Of a stretch of DNA of 10,028 nt, positions 1 through 5,637 are shown piece after piece. Below the pieces are notes generated by a model, which searched no databases, had not been told where the DNA came from, and was given only the letters and a program-made list of their open reading frames with translations. The DNA comes from an uncultured bacterium. Lineage in GTDB: Bacteria; Actinomycetota; Actinomycetes; S36-B12. The number at the start of each line of letters is the position of its first letter. The first letter of the stretch is position 1. The position numbers and the translations under genes were made by a program. The stretch lies in the NCBI GenBank assembly GCA_903896585.1, contig CAITYI010000152.1:1-10028 (forward strand). Reading direction: 5' to 3'.

Positions 1-1992
1 CCGCCAAGTGGGACCCCGACGAGACTTACGCTTCAAATAAATGGGAGCGGCCATATGCACAAATGGCAGTGGGATAAATTCCGTGAAGCCACCGGTGCGT
101 TGCTGCACCGCTCGAGTGCGCACAATGTGCTTGGCCCAATGCTCTGGCCTTTCGATACTGCCGAACATTATGGTGATATTTGATGTCAGACCAATTGAGT
201 GTGCCGTTTCATGGACCATTAACCACTCTTCAGTGTTGATCTTGTCCGGGCAAATCTCCGCCCGAATATCGTCGGAGAGGATTTCTGCAGCCGTACCCGG
301 TAGCGATTTGAGTCCGGCAGTTTTGAGTCGAAGTAGATACTCGACAAGGGGTTCACCTAACCTGCGTGATCCCTCCAGCACCTCTAAGGCGGTAAACCCG
401 TGGATGTGGATCTTTGGTGCAGCTTGACTTACGAGTTTTGCAACATCGACGTAATATTCGCCATCAAAACTGGGGTGTATTCCGCCTTGTAAGCACACTT
501 CTGTTGCGCCCAAATCTTGGGCTTCAAGAACGCGATCAACAATCTCCTGATCCGACAACAGATAAGGATTACCTCGAAGATTCAATGACAGCGGACCTTT
601 CGAGAATCCGCAGAAAGTGCACTTGAAGGTGCAGACATTCGTGTAATTGATATTCCGATTCCGAACGAAGGTAACAACATCTCCCACAGCCTCCTGGCGC
701 AAGGCATCTGCCAAGTGCGCAATTGCAACAACATCGTTGCCACGGGCTTTGAAAAGTTGAGTGATCTGCTGTTCATCGATCATCGAACCTGCTCGGACCC
801 CACTCAAAATCTCAGCAATGAGTGGCGACGCTTTGACGTGACTTGTCTCGCTAATAATCACTGACGGGGGCGTGTCAGCACCGGAGTACCACGCGGTGGA
901 TCTCCGACCCACCTGGATAACTTCAGCTCCGGTGCCGACATTGACTGCATCAGCGTATTTTTCCGGGAAAACTGCTCCAGGATCATCGCGGGCGAAACCA
1001 TTGGCATCGCTGCGATCCATAACAGCGAAGTGCAATGCTGGATCAATCCAAATTTCAGGATTTCGAACAAATTCCGGGTACACGGTTAATCTCGGTACTA
1101 GCGAACCTCCCACTAACTCGGTTGCTGTTCGAAGGGATTCAATGGACGGCCAAGGCATCTCTGGATTAACAAAATCTGAAGTCACTGGGGAAATCCCCCC
1201 AAAGTCATCTATTCCAGATTCGAGTAGGGCCGCAATATCAGCGGTGAGGTTTGGTGGAGCCTGTAGGTGAATATCCGCCGGCAGGATTTCCCGAGCGATT
1301 CGCAGGGTCTCCACCAATTCCTCGGTGCTACATGCAGGCCAATTTCGCATTTCCGTGTCCGCTTTGGGAACAAAGTTCTGCACAATTACTTCTTGAACAT
1401 GGCCGTATTTTTCATGGGACTGAGCAATTGCCTCCAGTGCAATCACTCGGTCTTCTCGAGATTCCCCAATTCCGATTAATATCCCCGTGGTGAACGGAAT
1501 TGCCAGTTCACCGGCCCAGTTCAAAGTGGCGAGCCGACGCTCAGGGTCTTTATCCGGTGCACCACGGTGGGCCGCCAAATCAGGGTTGAGGGATTCAATC
1601 ATCATGCCTTGACTCGGGGACACCGTGCGCAGCTTGGCGAGATCCTCGCGGGAAAGCGCCCCCGCATTCGCGTGGGGAAGCAATCCTGTTTCATCTATAA
1701 CGGCCTGCGCTGCGTGCACTAAATAATCAATTGTGTCGGCAAAGCCTTGGGTATCGAGCCACTCACGTGCCTGGGGATAACGAAACTCCGGATACTCACC
1801 CATGGTGAAGAGGGCTTCGTGGCATCCGGCTTGAGCGCCTTGTCTGGCAACCTCCACCACCTGCTCGATCGACAGGTACGGGGTATCTACTCGATGTGGG
1901 CTTTTAGCAAATGTGCAATAACCACAACGGTCCCGGCAAAGAGATGTGAGGGGGATGAAAACTTTTGGGGAGTACGTCATGACTAGACCCAT
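1..1992 (-). CDS. fbiC: FO synthase FbiC (fused CofG-CofH), C-terminus beyond window
   Basis: Bifunctional radical-SAM enzyme that makes 7,8-didemethyl-8-hydroxy-5-deazariboflavin (FO), the chromophore of coenzyme F420, from tyrosine and 5-amino-6-ribitylamino-uracil in the cytoplasm. The frame is open without a stop for 664 codons up to the left edge. The CofG half opens with VFIPLTSLCRDRCGYCTF, giving the cluster cysteines C19, C23 and C26. The CofH half has a second CxxxCxxC motif, NINYTNVCTFKCTFC, at C454, C458 and C461, followed by TEVCLQGGIHP, PGTAAEIL and GGFTEFIPLPF. About 110 C-terminal residues should lie outside the window. ATG at 1992 is chosen because GGAGGAG sits 6 bases upstream; an in-frame GTG at 2007 is the only other start before a stop codon. 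Compared with mycobacterial FbiC the protein lacks an N-terminal extension of roughly 80 residues and begins almost at the radical-SAM core. No other F420 gene is visible. Identification is secure. Confidence 0.95.
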   Translation of the reverse strand, partial: MGLVMTYSPKVFIPLTSLCRDRCGYCTFAKSPHRVDTPYLSIEQVVEVARQGAQAGCHEALFTMGEYPEFRYPQAREWLDTQGFADTIDYLVHAAQAVIDETGLLPHANAGALSREDLAKLRTVSPSQGMMIESLNPDLAAHRGAPDKDPERRLATLNWAGELAIPFTTGILIGIGESREDRVIALEAIAQSHEKYGHVQEVIVQNFVPKADTEMRNWPACSTEELVETLRIAREILPADIHLQAPPNLTADIAALLESGIDDFGGISPVTSDFVNPEMPWPSIESLRTATELVGGSLVPRLTVYPEFVRNPEIWIDPALHFAVMDRSDANGFARDDPGAVFPEKYADAVNVGTGAEVIQVGRRSTAWYSGADTPPSVIISETSHVKASPLIAEILSGVRAGSMIDEQQITQLFKARGNDVVAIAHLADALRQEAVGDVVTFVRNRNINYTNVCTFKCTFCGFSKGPLSLNLRGNPYLLSDQEIVDRVLEAQDLGATEVCLQGGIHPSFDGEYYVDVAKLVSQAAPKIHIHGFTALEVLEGSRRLGEPLVEYLLRLKTAGLKSLPGTAAEILSDDIRAEICPDKINTEEWLMVHETAHSIGLTSNITIMFGSIERPEHWAKHIVRTRAVQQRTGGFTEFIPLPFVHMAAPIYLKRKSRRGPTWR

Positions 1993-1998
1993 TCGAAT

Positions 1999-2005
1999 CT
2001 CCTCC
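1999..2005 (-). promoter_or_regulatory. Shine-Dalgarno site of fbiC
   Basis: GGAGGAG on the minus strand, 6 bases before the ATG at 1992. It is the strongest ribosome binding site in the window and fixes the fbiC start. Most other genes here show weak sites or none. Confidence 0.75.
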
Positions 2006-2037
2006 ACCCATGTCGGTGTCTCGTGCGTTCAATCAAC

Positions 2038-2102
2038 AAAAAGACCCCCGAAGGAGTACAACCTACCCGAATTCAACCGGAAGCGCTGACCTCCCTCGGG
2101 GG
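2038..2102 (-). terminator. Hairpin with U-tract between the CstB-like gene and fbiC
   Basis: Read on the minus strand, CCCCCGAGGGAG (2102-2091) pairs with CTCCTTCGGGGG (2056-2045): a 12-bp stem with one mismatch and a 34-base loop. TC and then a run of five T (2042-2038) follow. It lies 64 bases past the stop of the CstB-like gene and 46 bases before the fbiC ATG. The layout fits a factor-independent terminator for the upstream gene. The large loop is unusual for a simple terminator, so an fbiC leader or attenuator structure is an alternative. There is no T-run in the plus direction. Confidence 0.5.
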
Positions 2103-2129
2103 AATTAAGTATTGAACAATAACTATTAA

Positions 2130-2168
2130 CCAAACGAGCTCACCAAACGAGCTCACCAAACGAAGCTA
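2130..2168. repeat. 13-bp tandem repeat, two perfect copies and one degenerate
   Basis: CCAAACGAGCTCA occurs at 2130-2142 and again at 2143-2155. A third copy at 2156-2168 keeps the first 8 bases, then has an inserted A. The degenerate copy contains the stop codon of the CstB-like gene (complement of CTA, 2166-2168). This looks like recent slippage at a gene end; no function is evident. Confidence 0.8.
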
Positions 2169-3656
2169 GCCCGCTAACACACCCGCGGTGGCCGAATTGA
2201 ATTCACGGACGCTGGCCCGCGATGCAAGCCAAGTCCAGCCTGGCTCGCGGTGTGGAGCGGAATCGGTGATCACCTTCAAACCAGCGGTTGCCGCGTTGGA
2301 GAAGTTGTCATCGACATGGATGACCCGGTCGTAACCAAGGTTCGCGAGGATGGACGCAACCGCGGCAGCGCGGTACCCGGATCCGCAGTACACATATACA
2401 TCTTCGGTGCGGGGGATGTCGGCGAGGCGATCTAGTACTTCGTAAAAAGGAATGAAAACGGCGCCGTCTACGTGGCCGGCTTCCCATTCTTTGATCTGGC
2501 GGGTGTCAATCACCGTGGCCTGCGGGTTGCCCTCCCATTCGGTCTTCAGGGCTTGGAAATCCACCCGGCGCGTGGTCGCCGGAGATTCGCCTTCGGACAT
2601 CCAGAAATTGGGGTCGCCCACCGCCTGCATCTTGGGCGAGTTGATTCCAACGCGCACGAGCTCGCGCATGGCCGCTTCAACCTGCTCGGTGGTCGCGCCA
2701 ACCAATGTGACGGGAGTTCCCCACGGCATCAGCCAGGCGAGGTAATTGATGAACGCGCCATCGAGATCAAAGTTAACCGCTCCGGGGATATGACCCTGAC
2801 TGAAAACTTCGCGTGAACGCAGGTCGACCACCCATTCGCCGGCGGCGATTGCTGCTCGCAGTGCCTCAGGGTCAGCCAGCTTGGGCAACTCTAGATCGAC
2901 ATCGGGTGCGCCGGCTGAATTCGCCGGTCCCATGTGGGCGTAGTACGCGGGAAAGACATCCAGGCCATCGAGGAGTGCCTTGACGAACTCTTCTTCTGAT
3001 TGAGTCAGCGCCGGGTTGCCCAACTTCTCCTTGCTAATGGTGGACTCGTAGCCGCCGGCAGCTTGAGTGGCTGAACAAAAAGATCCAAAACCGTGGGTGG
3101 GAAACACACCGGTCGCACCATCGAGATCTTGCGCGAGGCGTTGAACCGAATTCCACTGGTCGTGTGTCTGCTTCAGAGTCAAGTCAGGTGCAACGAGATC
3201 GGGGCGCCCCACACTGCCAAACAACATGGATCCGCCGGTAAAGACAGCACCGGGGTTGCCGGCTTTTTGGGCGGAATAAGAGATGTGGTGCGGCGTATGT
3301 CCGGGTGTGTGAATAGCGGTGACCTCAAAGTCACCAACATTGAATGTGTCCCCGTCAGTGACGGCCAATACAAATGGCTCAGATAGATAGGCCAACTCGA
3401 CATCGCCAGGAACTACATATGTCGCTCCGTGCTTGCGAGCCAATTCAAGCCCACCGGTCACGTAGTCATTATGTATATGTGTTTCGGCAACGTGGGTTAA
3501 TTTGACATTATGCTCAGCGAGCACTTTTTCAACTCGATCAATATCGCGTTGTGGATCGACAACCAGAGCTGAGATTCCATCGTGGACCACGTAGCTGCGA
3601 TCGCCTAAGCCAATGGAGTCGATTACGACCACGTGAGGTGTGCTGGTAAATGTCAT
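2166..3656 (-). CDS. CstB-like MBL-fold / double rhodanese protein (putative persulfide dioxygenase-sulfurtransferase)
   Basis: A 496-residue cytoplasmic protein with three domains. Residues ~8-245 are a metallo-beta-lactamase fold (THIHNDYVTGG with H60, H62, D64; TPGHTPHH with H120; PTHGFGSFCS with H188). Residues ~258-345 are a rhodanese-like domain without a catalytic cysteine (VVDLRSREVFSQGHIPGAVN). Residues ~365-470 are an active-type rhodanese (VIDTRQIKEWEAGHVDGAV, then YCGSGYRAA with C424). This order, MBL, pseudo-rhodanese, rhodanese, is that of staphylococcal CstB, which oxidises low-molecular-weight persulfides and releases thiosulfate in sulfide detoxification. Two oddities: HxHxD ends in Tyr65 rather than His, and the GDTL motif carrying the metal-binding Asp in ETHE1 reads TGGSML (140-145). 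Dioxygenase activity is therefore inferred, not certain. The ATG follows GAGGAG with a 12-base gap. The promoter holds a CsoR/CstR-type palindrome, which supports a sulfur or metal stress role. Confidence 0.88.
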   Translation of the reverse strand: MTFTSTPHVVVIDSIGLGDRSYVVHDGISALVVDPQRDIDRVEKVLAEHNVKLTHVAETHIHNDYVTGGLELARKHGATYVVPGDVELAYLSEPFVLAVTDGDTFNVGDFEVTAIHTPGHTPHHISYSAQKAGNPGAVFTGGSMLFGSVGRPDLVAPDLTLKQTHDQWNSVQRLAQDLDGATGVFPTHGFGSFCSATQAAGGYESTISKEKLGNPALTQSEEEFVKALLDGLDVFPAYYAHMGPANSAGAPDVDLELPKLADPEALRAAIAAGEWVVDLRSREVFSQGHIPGAVNFDLDGAFINYLAWLMPWGTPVTLVGATTEQVEAAMRELVRVGINSPKMQAVGDPNFWMSEGESPATTRRVDFQALKTEWEGNPQATVIDTRQIKEWEAGHVDGAVFIPFYEVLDRLADIPRTEDVYVYCGSGYRAAAVASILANLGYDRVIHVDDNFSNAATAGLKVITDSAPHREPGWTWLASRASVREFNSATAGVLAG

Positions 3657-3660
3657 GTGA

Positions 3661-3720
3661 TTACAGGTCTCCTCGAGTCAATGCTTCTTGCAATTCGGTA
3701 ATCGATGCGGTTGTCACCAT
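3661..3720 (-). CDS. 19-codon upstream ORF, possible leader peptide or rhodanese remnant
   Basis: A short ORF (ATG at 3720, TAA at 3663-3661) in the leader of the CstB-like gene, reading MVTTASITELQEALTRGDL. Its stop lies 4 bases before the next ATG, and the Shine-Dalgarno site of that gene (GAGGAG, 3674-3669) is inside it, so translational coupling is possible. ITELQEALTRGDL resembles the start of a rhodanese domain, just before the usual Leu/Val-Asp-Val-Arg strand. The sequence past the stop in the same frame shows no further rhodanese likeness. It could be the stub of a deleted single-domain rhodanese gene, a regulatory uORF, or chance. Its own ribosome binding site is weak. Confidence 0.3.
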   Translation of the reverse strand: MVTTASITELQEALTRGDL

Positions 3721-3769
3721 GATGCCACCGTGCCTTTCCGGACAATTTGCCATTAACTGAACTGGGATG

Positions 3770-3799
3770 AGTATACCCCTAGGGGTATACCGTTGTCCA
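3770..3799 (-). promoter_or_regulatory. Promoter of the CstB-like gene
   Basis: On the minus strand, TGGACA (3799-3794) and TATACT (3775-3770) are separated by 18 bases and match sigma-70-type -35 and -10 elements well. Transcription would begin near 3763, giving a leader of about 107 bases that contains the short ORF at 3720-3661. The spacer is almost wholly filled by the palindrome at 3771-3790, the expected layout for a repressor-controlled promoter. Confidence 0.6.
3771..3790. promoter_or_regulatory. Perfect 20-bp palindrome, CsoR/CstR-type operator
   Basis: GTATACCCCTAGGGGTATAC is identical to its reverse complement. A C-tract/G-tract core with ATA/TAT flanks is the operator form bound by the CsoR/RcnR/CstR (DUF156) repressor family. 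It sits between -35 and -10 and covers five bases of the -10. The downstream gene resembles CstB, the target of the persulfide sensor CstR in staphylococci, so a CstR-like sensor is the more likely partner; copper-sensing CsoR is the alternative. No gene for the regulator is in the window. The palindrome is not followed by a T-run on either strand, so it is not a terminator. Confidence 0.7.
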
Positions 3800-3816
3800 C
3801 CAGGTTACCCCGGAAG

Positions 3817-3842
3817 AATTCAAGTGAAACAAAATTCAAGTG
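3817..3842. repeat. Pair of 10-bp direct repeats upstream of the CstB-like promoter
   Basis: AATTCAAGTG occurs at 3817-3826 and 3833-3842, a 16-bp period, between the xthA stop codon and the -35 box of the CstB-like gene. It may be an accessory protein site or chance; the spacing is not an exact multiple of the helical turn. Confidence 0.4.
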
Positions 3843-3851
3843 GAAGAGCGC

Positions 3852-4664
3852 TCAAGAAAAATGGACCGAGAGCGGAGCATGGTCACTCCACCGCTCTACA
3901 TAACTCGATGCTTTACCCACAATCGCTGATTTTGCCCGCTGCGCCAGCCCGGAAGTGGCAATTTGATAATCAATCCGCCAGCCGCCATCGGTATCAAATC
4001 CGCGGCCCCGCCACGACCACCAGGTATACGGCCCCGGGCCCGGGCCCCCGAGCTCCCGGCCCAGATCAATCCAATCCTTGGTAAACCAGCCATCCAGATG
4101 AGCCCTCTCCTCTTCTAGAAATCCCGCTTTGCCCCGATTGCCTTTCCAATTCTTGATATCTACTTCCCGGTGACCAATATTGAAGTCCCCACACACTAAA
4201 ACTTCTCTCCCGGACTTTTTAGCCGACCGTGCGAGGGTGGACAAGCGCTGGTCCATTCCCTGAAGGAAAGCAAATTTGGCATCTTGTTTTGGCGTCTCAA
4301 CTTCACCGGAGTGAATGTAGGTCGACACGACCGTCAGATCTCCAATGGGCGTGGAAAAATCACATTCGAGCCACCTCCCTTGGCCGTCAATTGTGGGAAC
4401 CTTGACCGCATTTCGCACCGAGGTCGGCGGAGATTTACTCAGAACCGCGACACCAGCCCGACCTAATTCGGGAGCAGGTGCATGCTCAACATGCCACTTA
4501 TCAAAAGCGGAACCGGCAAGCGTCTCGAGGAGTTGCTCGGTGGTGGCTCGCACTTCCTGAAGGCAAATGACATCGGCCTTTGATTCAGCAAGCCACTCCA
4601 AACCCCCACGACGTGCGGTTGCCCGAATTCCATTGACGTTGGCGGTGACCACGTGAAAACTCAT
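3852..4664 (-). CDS. xthA: Exodeoxyribonuclease III (AP endonuclease, ExoIII family)
   Basis: A 270-residue DNA repair enzyme of base excision repair. It cuts DNA 5' to abasic sites and removes 3' blocking groups, with 3'-5' exonuclease activity on duplex DNA. All family motifs are present in order: ANVNGIRA (N9), LQEVRA (metal-binding E37), GRAGVAVLS, STYIHSG (Y116), VCGDFNIGHREVDI (D160, N162), GPYTWWSWRGRGFDTDGGWRIDY (D232) and the C-terminal RWSDHAPL (D261, H262). Length is normal for the family. The ATG at 4664 has no clear Shine-Dalgarno site; a CATTAT -10-like hexamer lies 17-22 bases upstream, so a very short leader is possible. It is co-directional with the exported-protein gene 60 bases upstream, and either could be transcribed alone. 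A very GC-rich run near 4030-4060 encodes its Gly-Pro-rich segment (GGPGPGP, 206-212). Confidence 0.95.
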   Translation of the reverse strand: MSFHVVTANVNGIRATARRGGLEWLAESKADVICLQEVRATTEQLLETLAGSAFDKWHVEHAPAPELGRAGVAVLSKSPPTSVRNAVKVPTIDGQGRWLECDFSTPIGDLTVVSTYIHSGEVETPKQDAKFAFLQGMDQRLSTLARSAKKSGREVLVCGDFNIGHREVDIKNWKGNRGKAGFLEEERAHLDGWFTKDWIDLGRELGGPGPGPYTWWSWRGRGFDTDGGWRIDYQIATSGLAQRAKSAIVGKASSYVERWSDHAPLSVHFS

Positions 4665-4724
4665 GGGGACATCAGATCACATAATGCGGTGAATTACTCC
4701 ACAGCACTTCCGTGCAAAAAAGAG

Positions 4725-5582
4725 CTATGTTGTGCGTAACTGGAATTCCACCGAGATTGTTTCCTCGCCCACAAATTGATAGAGGTTATAGCCGTACACA
4801 CCCTGCTCATTGATTTCAAAAGTGAGGGAATAAGTTTGATCGGAATTGACTCGAGTCACAATATTCAACGGCGACATGTGACCTGAACCTTTTTTGTCAC
4901 TGGGCACAAACCGGGCCAAGTTGAGCAACGATCCGGGTTTAATCTCGGCTGGCGCTGTGCCCGAAATAGTGACCGGGGCTCCTGCTTTCACGCGGGATGC
5001 GGACAGATCTGCGGTTCCACCCCACCCAATGACATTTGGAGTTTTGGTAAATCCAGCTTTCGTCAACTGCTTGGCCGTCAGACTCACCGCAGTGTTCCGG
5101 GGTGCGGGTGGATTGCTCGCCGTACCTGTCGTGGTGATCTGGAAAGTGAATTCGAGCATTTCTGGCGATGGCCCCGTGGTTTCATAACCAAGGGCATAGC
5201 CATAGGTGCCCGGGTAACCCAATTGAAAATGCAAGGTGTAATCGCCCTTAGCCCCCACCGGAGTTGTGATGTTCAGCGGCTTGATTTCACCATCGCCGGT
5301 GGTGCTGGTGGGGTAGTAGCGGTACAGGGTGAGTAGCTCCCCAGGCTTGGTACCCGTCGGCGCTTGACCGCTAATGGTGATGTCTTCCCAGACCGCCGCC
5401 GTATTGGTGGACAGAGTGGCCGATCCGCCACCTCCCGTGGTGGGCTTCTTGGGAAAACCGGAATCAGTGAGTTGTTGCGAAGTCAGTTGAAGAATTGGCG
5501 GCGCTGCCTGCGCCGATCCGGCCACTCCTGAGACGAGAAGTGCTGAACTAAACCCGATGGCTGCGATGACGCGAATTTTCAT
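4725..5582 (-). CDS. Exported two-repeat protein of unknown function
   Basis: I do not recognise the family. The 285-residue product starts with a typical Sec signal peptide: MKIR, a hydrophobic stretch at residues 5-20, and probable cleavage after SAQA near residue 26. The mature part has no cysteine and no lipobox, so it is probably secreted or wall-associated rather than a lipoprotein. It is built of two related ~120-residue units (about 30-152 and 165-285) joined by a Pro-rich linker (NPPAPRN). Shared positions include LTxxQLTxxGF, a GGxAxLS segment, TISGxAP, KPGxLLxLxR, a PLNI motif, YxLxF, GxYGY and a final EFQ/EFTFQ strand. The pattern suggests beta-sandwich domains. An ATG further upstream (5786) in the same frame would overlap the divergent gene and place the signal peptide internally, so I reject it. 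TACTCT ends 6 bases before the chosen ATG (GGAGAT between), so the message may be leaderless, or GGAG may act as a close ribosome site. Confidence 0.85.
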   Translation of the reverse strand: MKIRVIAAIGFSSALLVSGVAGSAQAAPPILQLTSQQLTDSGFPKKPTTGGGGSATLSTNTAAVWEDITISGQAPTGTKPGELLTLYRYYPTSTTGDGEIKPLNITTPVGAKGDYTLHFQLGYPGTYGYALGYETTGPSPEMLEFTFQITTTGTASNPPAPRNTAVSLTAKQLTKAGFTKTPNVIGWGGTADLSASRVKAGAPVTISGTAPAEIKPGSLLNLARFVPSDKKGSGHMSPLNIVTRVNSDQTYSLTFEINEQGVYGYNLYQFVGEETISVEFQLRTT

Positions 5583-5588
5583 ATCTCC

Positions 5589-5594
5589 AGAGTA
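5589..5594 (-). promoter_or_regulatory. -10 element of the exported-protein gene
   Basis: TACTCT on the minus strand fits the actinobacterial TANNNT -10 and ends 6 bases before the ATG at 5582, placing the transcription start at or next to the start codon. No good -35 is visible. Confidence 0.45.
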
Positions 5595-5626
5595 CCCGTT
5601 GTTGTGGCATTTCCAGTGGATGTGAT

Positions 5627-5632
5627 TACTCT
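5627..5632 (+). promoter_or_regulatory. -10 element of the oxidoreductase gene
   Basis: TACTCT ends 5 bases before the ATG at 5638, consistent with a leaderless message. A possible weak -35, TTGTGG (5602-5607), has a 19-base spacer. The same hexamer is used by the divergent gene on the other strand. Confidence 0.4.
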
Positions 5633-5637
5633 TGCGG

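Noticed and set aside
41..1493. Plus-strand open frames at 41-427, 872-1270 and 1251-1493
   Set aside because: They lie opposite fbiC, whose minus frame is open throughout and matches FO synthase motif by motif.
2106..2133. AT-rich stretch considered as an fbiC promoter upstream of the hairpin
   Set aside because: TTGGTT is acceptable as a -35, but no hexamer at a proper spacing resembles a -10.
4029..4062. Extremely GC-rich run with CCCGGG palindromes
   Set aside because: It is explained by Gly-Pro codons in the xthA segment before PYTWWSWRG, an ordinary part of the family.
3767..4084. Plus-strand open frame starting at the operator
   Set aside because: It covers the regulatory region and then reads antisense through xthA; composition is Pro/Arg-rich shadow sequence.
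4703..4721. GCAC-TTCC-GTGC mini-hairpin next to a run of A/T at the end of the exported-protein gene
   Set aside because: On the minus strand the T-run comes before the stem, and on the plus strand the stem is followed by A, so it cannot be a factor-independent terminator in either direction.
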